Shown here: in pieces, positions 1 to 6,156 of the stretch
Layout: each line of letters starts with the position of its first letter
Position numbering within the stretch: position 1 is the first letter of the stretch
DNA from: Candidatus Gallimonas intestinigallinarum
Lineage (GTDB): Bacteria; Bacillota_A; Clostridia; Christensenellales; Borkfalkiaceae
NCBI GenBank assembly: GCA_019116405.1
Contig: DXBS01000037.1
Location: forward strand, 1 to 9,471
Direction of reading: 5' to 3'
DNA: 9,471 nucleotides
The notes under the pieces: generated by a model
What the model was told of the DNA's origin: nothing
What the model saw: only the letters and a program-made list of their open reading frames with translations
Database searches by the model: none
Position numbers and translations under genes: made by a program

Positions 1-711
1 GAGCCCCACGGCGACCGTCAAGTTGTCCATCGTGGGCAGCAGCAGCTGCGGAAGGATGAAATCAGACCACGGCCAGGTGAAGGACGTGAGCGCCGTATAG
101 ACGAGGATGGGCTTGGAAAGGGGCAGGATGATCTTGGTGAATACCTGAAAGTTGGTCGCCCCGTCCAGCCGCGCCGCCTCATCGATGGAGGAAGGGATGG
201 TGTCAAAGAACCCTTTTTGCACCATATAGCCCATCGGCGCCTGCGCGGAGTAGATGAGGATGAGCCCCCAATGGTTGTTGATGAAATTGAACTGCGTCAT
301 GAGGAGAAACACCGCCGTCATTGCCATGAAGGAAGGGAACATCCCCAGAACGAGCGTCGTTTTCATGAGCGCTTTGCGGCTCTTGAATTTGAAGCGCGAC
401 ATACAGTACGCCGTCAGGATGGTGAGGAGCGTCCCGAACAGGCAGCTCAGGACCGCCACGAACAGGGTGTTTCCGAACCATTCGGGGTAGTTATACATCT
501 GCGTATCGGTGAACAGATTTTGATAGTTGCGGAAGCTGAACGCTTCGGGGAAAAACCCTTTGAGCGTATAGAGCGAGCCCGAATCCGAGAAGGACGCGAG
601 GATGAGCCACAGGCACGGGAAGAAAAAGAACACGGCGACCGCGATGAGGATAACGTAGGTGATCGCGGCATCGACGGCGCGGCTTGCTTTGATGCTTTTG
701 CTTTTTTTCAT
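1..711 (-). CDS. MalG-like ABC sugar permease, C-terminus cut by window edge
   Basis: Inner-membrane permease subunit of a maltodextrin-type ABC importer, partner of the MalF-like protein encoded just upstream. It begins with ATG at 711 (MKKSKSIKAS), and 237 codons stay open to base 1. The first transmembrane segment (AITYVILIAVAVFFFFPCLW) lies near residues 16-35. The cytoplasmic ATPase-docking EAA loop is visible as EAARLDGATNFQVF followed by ILPLSKP, and membrane segments flank it. MalG-type proteins are usually about 275-300 residues, so some 40-60 residues are missing beyond the left edge. The start overlaps the preceding stop as ATGA, and an AGGAGGA site (721-727) sits 9 bases upstream inside malF, so translation is probably coupled. 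Substrate is inferred from the operon. Confidence in the family is high; exact sugar unknown. Confidence 0.93.
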   Translation of the reverse strand, partial: MKKSKSIKASRAVDAAITYVILIAVAVFFFFPCLWLILASFSDSGSLYTLKGFFPEAFSFRNYQNLFTDTQMYNYPEWFGNTLFVAVLSCLFGTLLTILTAYCMSRFKFKSRKALMKTTLVLGMFPSFMAMTAVFLLMTQFNFINNHWGLILIYSAQAPMGYMVQKGFFDTIPSSIDEAARLDGATNFQVFTKIILPLSKPILVYTALTSFTWPWSDFILPQLLLPTMDNLTVAVGL

Positions 712-2090
712 CGATAGGTCTCCTCCTGCCTGTAAGAAGGCGAAAAGATGTAGACGACGAGCGATATCACCGAGGTGATGAGGAAGATGATGAGGCTGAT
801 CGCCGCGCCGATGGAGTAATAGTTGTTGTCGATAGACATCTTATACAGCCAGTTGATGAGCAGATCCGTATCGTTGGCAAGGACGTAGCCCGCCGAGGAC
901 GATACGTCGCTGCGCAAAAAATAGAACACGCCGAAGTTGTTGAAGTTGCCGATAAACTGCGACAGGATGACGGGCGTTGTGGCAAAGACGACGAAGGGAA
1001 GCGTCAGATACCAGAACTGCTGGAAGGCGTTTGCACCGTCGATTCTTGCCGCCTCGTACTGGTCCTTGTTGGCGTTGGAGAGGATGCCCGTTGCCAGCAG
1101 CATGGAGGACGGGATGCTGATCCACGCATTCACCATCAGACCGATGAGGCGCGCAGGCCAAGTGGAGTTTGCGCCCAGGAAGAAAATGGCTCCCCCGCCG
1201 CCCTGCGTGATGTAGTAATTGATTGGCCCGCCGTTTGCAAACATATACTTGAAGCCGAGCATGGTGATAAACCCGGGGATCGCATAGGCGAGAATGGGAA
1301 AGAACCGCCAGAACACCTTGCCCTTGACGCACTTCTTGTTGAGCAGCAGGGCAAGCGCCAATCCGCCGAAGTAGTTGATCGCGGTGGAGGCGACTGCCCA
1401 AAGGATATTCCAGCCCAGAATTTTGAAGAAAGTCGTCGTGTACTCGCCGACGGCGACGAGCCTGCCGAAGTTTTCAAATCCCACCCAATCGACGAGCTTC
1501 GGGGGAACGATATCCCCGCCGTAGTTGGTGAACGCGATGAGGCTCATGAACACGATGGGCAGTACGTTGAAGATGCACACGCCGATGACGGGCAGAAAGA
1601 GCACGGTGCGGTAAAACTTCTGATCGAACATCTGTGCGACGTCCTGCCGGAAGGTCGTCGGCTTCTTGCCCGCCTCCACGCGCAGCTGGGTTGCATAGAC
1701 CCCGCGCACGTTCGCAATATACAGCGAGACATATATCACCATCACGATGACAGACAAGATCCCCGTGATGAGCATGATGACGGAGTTGTCCCCCTCGATG
1801 CCGTACCACGGATTCGCCTCGACCGAACCGAGCGTGAACAGTCCGAAGAAGTCCCTTGCGCCCGTCAGGACGAGGTAGACGATAAATCCCGCCTGCACCA
1901 GAAGATAGAGCGCCCCCTTTGCCCACTGCCGGTACATCATCTGCCCCGTGCCCATGATGAGCATGGAGCACGCCACGCGCCAGTTCCCGTGCCTGAGCAT
2001 GGCGCAGAATGCACGCCACTTCTTTTTGATCTTTTCTGCAATATTTTCCAACCACTCGCGCGGTGCGCTCTTGTATCCGATATCCGCCAT
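708..2090 (-). CDS. MalF-like ABC sugar permease
   Basis: 460-residue membrane permease forming the importer channel with the MalG-like protein. The C-terminal half is a standard binding-protein-dependent transport domain with the EAA docking loop at about residues 345-366 (YEAARIDGANAFQQF, then TLPF). The core has membrane segments around residues 163-185, 225-250, 262-283, 315-335, 365-385 and 425-449. An N-terminal part adds hydrophobic segments at about 42-76 and 103-127, the first preceded by the GxGQ...Q..KGA pattern (GTGQMMYRQWAKGA). Such N-terminal additions are common in MalF proteins of Gram-positive bacteria. ATG at 2090 is preceded by AAAGGAGG with a 5-base spacer. The stop overlaps the next gene's ATG by 4 bases. 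No ATPase gene is adjacent, so a shared MsmK/MalK-type ATPase from elsewhere is likely (inference). Confidence 0.95.
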   Translation of the reverse strand: MADIGYKSAPREWLENIAEKIKKKWRAFCAMLRHGNWRVACSMLIMGTGQMMYRQWAKGALYLLVQAGFIVYLVLTGARDFFGLFTLGSVEANPWYGIEGDNSVIMLITGILSVIVMVIYVSLYIANVRGVYATQLRVEAGKKPTTFRQDVAQMFDQKFYRTVLFLPVIGVCIFNVLPIVFMSLIAFTNYGGDIVPPKLVDWVGFENFGRLVAVGEYTTTFFKILGWNILWAVASTAINYFGGLALALLLNKKCVKGKVFWRFFPILAYAIPGFITMLGFKYMFANGGPINYYITQGGGGAIFFLGANSTWPARLIGLMVNAWISIPSSMLLATGILSNANKDQYEAARIDGANAFQQFWYLTLPFVVFATTPVILSQFIGNFNNFGVFYFLRSDVSSSAGYVLANDTDLLINWLYKMSIDNNYYSIGAAISLIIFLITSVISLVVYIFSPSYRQEETYR

Positions 2091-2102
2091 GCTCCCCTCC
2101 TT

Positions 2103-3563
2103 TCAGCTCAATGTGTGGATGGCACTGTAAATTTCTGCATCCAACGCCTTCATCGCCGCAATGAGTTTTTCATCGGCATCATAGGTGCTGCCGCCTCGCA
2201 GACCGTCCTCCGCGATAAAGCGCAGAAGGCTGCCGAAACTCGCCCATACCTGCGTCATGGCGCGCTCGCCGGGCATGATACAGATGCGGTCGGCGATGAG
2301 ATCGTCGTAGACGTCCGCCGCGACGCCGCCCTCCGCCTCCATGACGTCTGTGCGCGCAGGCACGATGCCCAGAAGTTCGCACCGCCGTGCGATCCATTCC
2401 TCGCTCGCGGCAAACTCGATGAAGGCGAGCGCAGCGTTGGGCGATTGCGTGTACGAGCTGATCGCGTAGCCGTTGATACCGCCCATGACGGTCATCTCCA
2501 TCGTCTCCCCTTCGCGGTCGGTGAGATCGCCGCTGACGGGCAGCGCGGGGACTTTGGTCATGACGAGGTTTTCCCGCACGTAGGCGTCCACTTCCTCCTC
2601 CGTCCAGTCCCGATGGGTGCGGCTCCACGAACTTGCAAACTCTTCGAGAAAAGACTCATAGACGTCGGGCGTGGTCATCGTCGCAAAATAGGTGCCGTTG
2701 CCGAGAAGCTCATAGGCGGACGTGGTGATCGTATCGTCCGCGCAGTTGTTGTCCATGACCGTCGAAAGCTGGCGGATGATGCGCGCGCCCTTGTACGACT
2801 CGCCCGCGGAGAAGCCGATATCCGTCGTATCGTATTCGCCCGTCTCGTCCTGCCCGAAGATATACGCGCCGTAGGAGAGGAAGTAACCCGCGGCGAAGTA
2901 CTGATCGTTCAAAGACTTCATGTAGCCGTACCGCGCGCCGTTTGACTCCGCCTTGACCTGCGCGGAATAGGCGAACAGATCCGCCCAGTTTTCCAACATG
3001 TCGGGCACGCCGTTTTTGTCGTCGTCCCACGCCTCCTGCCAGTTTTCGGGGAGAAGATCTTTGCGGTAATAGAGGAGGGGCTCCTGCACGTTGACGGGAA
3101 CGGCAAACGTGTACTCCGTCCCCTCCATCGTCGACTGGTAGGCGTCCCACGCCTCAGAGGGAATTTCCGCATAGACTTCCATACTTTCCGCGGGAAGGGG
3201 CTGGATGTGCCGGTTCTCCGCATAGCGCATCAGCACGTCGTTCGCCTGATAGACAATATCGGGGCCGTACCCCGCAGGGCCGAGCTTTTCAAGGTCGGTA
3301 TAGGCGCCCATGTTGGCGTCCACCGCCGTGATGCCGTACTGCGCATATTGCGCGTTGAAGGCAGCGAGCAGCTCGTCAAGATACCCCGTCTCCTTCGCCG
3401 TGTCGTTATCGAGGATGCGCAGGGTGACGTTCTCTTCGAGCACGCCCGTAAAGCGCTCCTGCGCCTCCTGCTCCTCCCGCTGCAAGCCGAGGACGCCGAA
3501 GGTGGTCATGAGCGCGATGACGATGAACGCGTGCGCGAGAAAGAGTGACAGCGTCTTAGTCAT
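2103..3563 (-). CDS. Extracellular sugar-binding protein of the MalE type
   Basis: 486-residue solute-binding protein that should deliver maltodextrins to the MalF/MalG permeases outside the membrane. A hydrophobic N-terminal segment (residues 5-27) is followed by a charged stretch, then binding-protein features: GYGPDIVYQANDVLMRYAEN (99-118), FAVPVNVQEPLLYYRKDLLP (153-172), MTVMGGINGYAISS (357-370), and an AALAFIEFAASEEW helix (377-390). Residues 180-191 (DDDKNGVPDMLE) fit the 12-residue EF-hand-type calcium loop pattern. The start is fixed by an ideal AAAGGAGG site 6 bases before ATG 3563. That ATG overlaps the end of the amylase gene by 8 bases. Oddity: there is no cysteine before residue 274, hence no lipobox, although Gram-positive binding proteins are normally lipoproteins. 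It may be anchored by the uncleaved N-terminal helix or released by signal peptidase I, for example after Gly26. Specificity for maltodextrin is inferred from neighbours. Confidence 0.92.
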   Translation of the reverse strand: MTKTLSLFLAHAFIVIALMTTFGVLGLQREEQEAQERFTGVLEENVTLRILDNDTAKETGYLDELLAAFNAQYAQYGITAVDANMGAYTDLEKLGPAGYGPDIVYQANDVLMRYAENRHIQPLPAESMEVYAEIPSEAWDAYQSTMEGTEYTFAVPVNVQEPLLYYRKDLLPENWQEAWDDDKNGVPDMLENWADLFAYSAQVKAESNGARYGYMKSLNDQYFAAGYFLSYGAYIFGQDETGEYDTTDIGFSAGESYKGARIIRQLSTVMDNNCADDTITTSAYELLGNGTYFATMTTPDVYESFLEEFASSWSRTHRDWTEEEVDAYVRENLVMTKVPALPVSGDLTDREGETMEMTVMGGINGYAISSYTQSPNAALAFIEFAASEEWIARRCELLGIVPARTDVMEAEGGVAADVYDDLIADRICIMPGERAMTQVWASFGSLLRFIAEDGLRGGSTYDADEKLIAAMKALDAEIYSAIHTLS

Positions 3564-5253
3564 GTTCCCCCTCCTTTCTTTCGATCATGAACATATCCTG
3601 CCCGAGCGCGCCGCGGGCGTTGGTGCAGAGAATGCCTTTCGCAAGCGGGACACTCTTCTTCCCCAAATTGACGGTGAGCCGCAGCCGCTCCTTTGCGCCG
3701 CGCTCCATGAGGAAAAGATCGCCTTCCGCCCAGATCCTTGCAGCCGTGCCGTGCAGTGCGCGCTCCTCCCGTTTAAGGGCGGCGAGTCCCTGTACGAGAT
3801 GCCACAGCGGCGGGCGCTTCTCTGCCTTTTCCCAGTCCATCGTGCGGCGGCAGTCGGGATCGTACCCACCCTCCATGCCGATCTCCGTGCCGTAATAGAT
3901 ACACGGCGCGCCGACAAAGCAGTAGAGCACGGCGAGCGCGCATTCGAGCTTTTGCGTGTTCCCCCCGACCTGCGTGAGAAAGCGGTGCGTATCGTGGCTA
4001 TCCAGAAGGTTGAGCATCATGCCGTTGACCGTATCGGTGTTGCGCATCAGAAGCTCGTTGAGCTTTTGCGCGAACCCCACCGCGTTCAATGTACCGAACG
4101 CGAACACATCGAGGCACGCCTTGGTGAAGGCGTAGTTCATGATGGAATCGTACTGATCTCCGTGCAGATAGGCGTTTGCATCGTGCCAATTCTCGCCGAT
4201 GATGACGCAATCCGCCCTCTCCGCCTTGACGGCGGCGCGCAGCCTCCGCCAGAACGCGTGCGAGATCTCATCCGAGACATCCAGCCGCCAGCCGTCGATC
4301 GCGTACTTCTTCATATAATACAGCGCCACGCCGATGAGATAGTTCTGCACCTGCGTATTGGACGTGTTCCACTTGGGCATATAGTCGCAGGCGGCAAAGC
4401 ACGCATAGTTGACCTTGTCTGCATCGACCTTATCCCCGTCGATGAGGAACCAGTCGAAGTATTGCGACTGCCGCCCCTTTTGCAGGACATCTTGAAATTG
4501 GACGCATTTTTCGCTGACGTGATTGAAAACCGCGTCCAGCACGATGCGGAATCCTGCCGCGTGCACACGGCTGACGAGATTGGAGAAATCCTCTTCCCCG
4601 CCGAACATTTCATCGACCTGATAATAGTCCGACGTGTCATACTTGTGGTTGCTGACCGAGCGGAACACGGGCGTGAGATAGAGGGCGTTCACGCCCAGCT
4701 CTTTGAGATAGGGCAGCTTTTGCGCAATCCCCTTGAGGTCGCCGCCCGCAAAGCTCTTGGACGTGGGACGCTCCCCCCACGCGAGGTTGATATAGCAATC
4801 GTCCTTTTGAAAATTGCCGCGCGCAAAGCGGTCGATAAAAATCTGATAGAAGCGCGCGTCCTGCATCCAACCGACGGGGACGTGAATGTCCGCCTCGTTG
4901 AGGTAGGCGAGCTGAAAGGCGTTATAATAGCTCAGCGTGAAGTCGAACGTCTCCGTCAGTCCGTCCTCCGAAAAGTAGTACGTCTTTCCGCCCTCCGTCA
5001 GCGCAAAGACGTAGACGAGGCGCACGTCGTCGAGCTCCAGTTCCGCCGTATAATAGTGGAAGAGGCGGTCGGAATAGGCAAGGCGCATGGGCGCGGAGAG
5101 GCGGACTTTGGCGAAGTCATACTTCCCGCCGTAAATAACCTGCACGGCGGGCGCATCCTCCTTTGCCGTGCGCAGGCGCAGCGCCACGCGGTTCTTGGAA
5201 AGCGCGTAGGCATACTGCGTCTCCGGTTTATGGTAAATTGCCTGTTCTCGCAT
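3556..5253 (-). CDS. GH13 neopullulanase / cyclomaltodextrinase / maltogenic amylase
   Basis: Cytoplasmic alpha-glucan hydrolase (565 residues from ATG 5253) that should cleave imported maltodextrins or cyclodextrins. All GH13 signature regions are visible: HKYDTSDY (203-210), region I DAVFNH (240-245), region II GWRLDV with nucleophile Asp325, region III GENW with acid/base Glu354, and region IV LLDSHDTHRF with Asp421. MPKWN at 292-296 is the region V signature typical of the neopullulanase subfamily (GH13_20). Residues up to about 118 form an N-terminal beta domain compatible with CBM34, the barrel begins near YQIFIDRF (136), and a C-terminal beta domain follows about residue 490. Length is usual for the subfamily. 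There is no signal peptide. A start eight codons upstream (TTG 5277) is possible, but ATG 5253 has GGAG (5261-5264) at a 7-base spacing and is preferred. It is the first gene of the operon. Exact substrate preference cannot be read from sequence alone. Confidence 0.94.
   Translation of the reverse strand: MREQAIYHKPETQYAYALSKNRVALRLRTAKEDAPAVQVIYGGKYDFAKVRLSAPMRLAYSDRLFHYYTAELELDDVRLVYVFALTEGGKTYYFSEDGLTETFDFTLSYYNAFQLAYLNEADIHVPVGWMQDARFYQIFIDRFARGNFQKDDCYINLAWGERPTSKSFAGGDLKGIAQKLPYLKELGVNALYLTPVFRSVSNHKYDTSDYYQVDEMFGGEEDFSNLVSRVHAAGFRIVLDAVFNHVSEKCVQFQDVLQKGRQSQYFDWFLIDGDKVDADKVNYACFAACDYMPKWNTSNTQVQNYLIGVALYYMKKYAIDGWRLDVSDEISHAFWRRLRAAVKAERADCVIIGENWHDANAYLHGDQYDSIMNYAFTKACLDVFAFGTLNAVGFAQKLNELLMRNTDTVNGMMLNLLDSHDTHRFLTQVGGNTQKLECALAVLYCFVGAPCIYYGTEIGMEGGYDPDCRRTMDWEKAEKRPPLWHLVQGLAALKREERALHGTAARIWAEGDLFLMERGAKERLRLTVNLGKKSVPLAKGILCTNARGALGQDMFMIERKEGEHD
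3570..3577 (-). promoter_or_regulatory. Ribosome binding site of the binding-protein gene
   Basis: On the minus strand AAAGGAGG lies 6 bases before ATG 3563, inside the last codons of the GH13 gene. It matches the anti-Shine-Dalgarno sequence almost completely and decides the start of the binding protein, which excludes an upstream start that might have supplied a lipobox cysteine. Similar sites serve the MalF gene (2096-2103) and the MalG gene (721-727). Confidence 0.9.
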
Positions 5254-5277
5254 AGGATATCTCCGTGATATTGACAA

Positions 5278-5294
5278 AAATACAATTTGTATTT
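5278..5294. promoter_or_regulatory. Palindromic candidate operator between divergent genes
   Basis: AAATACAA-T-TTGTATTT is a perfect inverted repeat with 8-base arms and a single central base. It lies exactly between the -35 and -10 boxes of the plus-strand promoter and covers the expected start region of the minus-strand operon. This position would let one bound dimer block both promoters, so it is the best candidate site for the adjacent LacI-type regulator (inference). It lacks the central CG of many LacI-family operators, so binding is unproven. Confidence 0.6.
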
Positions 5295-5297
5295 ATA
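5292..5297 (-). promoter_or_regulatory. Possible -10 box of the GH13-transporter operon
   Basis: Read on the minus strand, TATAAA lies about 39 bases before ATG 5253 and overlaps the opposite-strand -10 box. Transcription would begin near 5285, inside the palindrome, leaving a leader of about 30 bases that carries the GGAG ribosome site. No good -35 match lies at the right distance, so this would be a weaker promoter than the divergent one, or one needing activation. The call is tentative. Confidence 0.4.
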
Positions 5298-5305
5298 ATG
5301 GGGAT

Positions 5306-6106
5306 ATGAACAAAAGAGTTACCATCAAGGACGTCGCCGAGGCGGCGGGCGTCTGCAAGGCGACCGTCTCCTACGTCCTCAACGACAGGAAAGATCAGAA
5401 GATCAGCGAGGCGACCAAGAAAAAGGTGTGGCAGGTCGTCAACATGCTCGGTTACCGCCCCAATGCCTTTGCGCAGAACATGCGCACGACGGAGGAGCGG
5501 CAGATGATCGGGGTGTGCCTTCCGGAGGACATGAGCGCCCTCGAAAAGGCGGCGAGCATGGATTTTCTGAGCGATCTTTCCGCCGTCCTCAAAGAGCAGA
5601 ATGCGAGCATCGTGCTGCTTGGCTGTGCGCCCGAGCGCATCAGCACGGCGGACGCGCTCATCGCCTGTTCCCTCACGCGGGAGCAGTTCTTCGCGCTCGG
5701 CGAATGCAACTTTATTCCCCTGCTCTCGGTGGACTGCCGCATCGACGACTCTTTGTTCTTCGAAGTCGCGCCCGATTATGCCACCCTGAAACTGCGCGCC
5801 GACGCGCATTTCGGGGGCGACTACTGCTATGTCTGCATTCCACCGCGCGATCAGATGCTGCGCCGCGAGATCGAAGCCGCCTTTCCCCGCACCATGTTCG
5901 TGCGTACCTTCGGCGATCTGGAGAAGATCGGGGCGCGCAATATCTTTGTCACGCAGAGGGCGCTTGCGGAGGCGTTCTCGTCCCGGGATTGCGATCTGTA
6001 CCTTTGGGAGGACGCCGGCAGGCGCACCGCCGAAACGGTCGCCGCGTGTACGCGGCTCGCGCTCAGCCACGAACCGTGCGAACAGCACATCTTCAGAGTA
6101 TCATAG
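5306..6106 (+). CDS. LacI-family transcriptional regulator, unusually short
   Basis: DNA-binding regulator, probably the local repressor of the divergent maltodextrin operon. Residues 5-28 are a classic LacI helix-turn-helix (VTIKDVAEAAGVCKATVSYV, then LNDR). The hinge follows at 48-62 (LGYRPNAFAQNMRTT), in which the minor-groove leucine usual at this place is Met59. The effector part is recognisable at its start (RQMIGVCLPEDMSALEKAAS) and at its end (HIFRVS, comparable to the common terminal VVRES), but spans only about 200 residues where the family normally has about 270. Total length is 266 against the usual 330-340. Both ends match the family, so the protein looks internally reduced rather than truncated. 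The usual mid-domain blocks, such as the GH-R-I-A-hydrophobic stretch, are not obvious. It may sense a smaller or different ligand. The start is fixed by homology; there is no Shine-Dalgarno site. Confidence 0.9.
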   Translation: MNKRVTIKDVAEAAGVCKATVSYVLNDRKDQKISEATKKKVWQVVNMLGYRPNAFAQNMRTTEERQMIGVCLPEDMSALEKAASMDFLSDLSAVLKEQNASIVLLGCAPERISTADALIACSLTREQFFALGECNFIPLLSVDCRIDDSLFFEVAPDYATLKLRADAHFGGDYCYVCIPPRDQMLRREIEAAFPRTMFVRTFGDLEKIGARNIFVTQRALAEAFSSRDCDLYLWEDAGRRTAETVAACTRLALSHEPCEQHIFRVS

Positions 6107-6116
6107 ATTTTAAGAT

Positions 6117-6144
6117 ATCGGACGGCTTTTGCAAGCCGTCCGAT
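6117..6144. terminator. Strong hairpin between convergent genes
   Basis: ATCGGACGGCTT and AAGCCGTCCGAT form a perfect 12-base-pair stem around a TTGC loop, 10 bases after the regulator's stop codon and 12 bases before the 3' end of the opposing lipoprotein gene. Neither flank has a clean T-run, so termination may be weak or depend on the hairpin alone. The position suggests a shared bidirectional terminator. Confidence 0.7.
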
Positions 6145-6156
6145 CGCATTTGCGCC

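Larger units (their letters stand above)
5271..5299 (+). promoter_or_regulatory. Consensus sigma-A promoter of the LacI-family gene
   Basis: TTGACA (5271-5276), exactly 17 bases, then TATAAT (5294-5299): a full match to the vegetative consensus. The ATG of the regulator starts only 6 bases after the -10 box, so transcription is expected to begin at or within 1-2 bases of the start codon, giving a leaderless mRNA. No usable Shine-Dalgarno site fits in the remaining bases. The spacer is filled by a perfect palindrome (separate entry). Confidence 0.85.

Noticed and set aside
3310..5268. Long open frame on the plus strand opposite the GH13 and binding-protein genes
   Set aside because: Its product has no recognisable family and is rich in Arg, His and Val; it mirrors GC-rich codon use of the well-supported minus-strand genes.
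5254..5277. Start of the GH13 gene at TTG 5277, eight codons upstream
   Set aside because: ATG 5253 has a GGAG site at a good 7-base distance, and the TTG would lie within the promoter/operator region near the predicted transcription start.
5306..6106. Eleven cysteines in the LacI-type regulator as a redox or metal sensor
   Set aside because: The neighbouring cytoplasmic GH13 and GH2 proteins are also cysteine-rich and the cysteines show no CxxC cluster apart from Cys174/Cys177 (CYVC), so this looks like a general trait of the organism.
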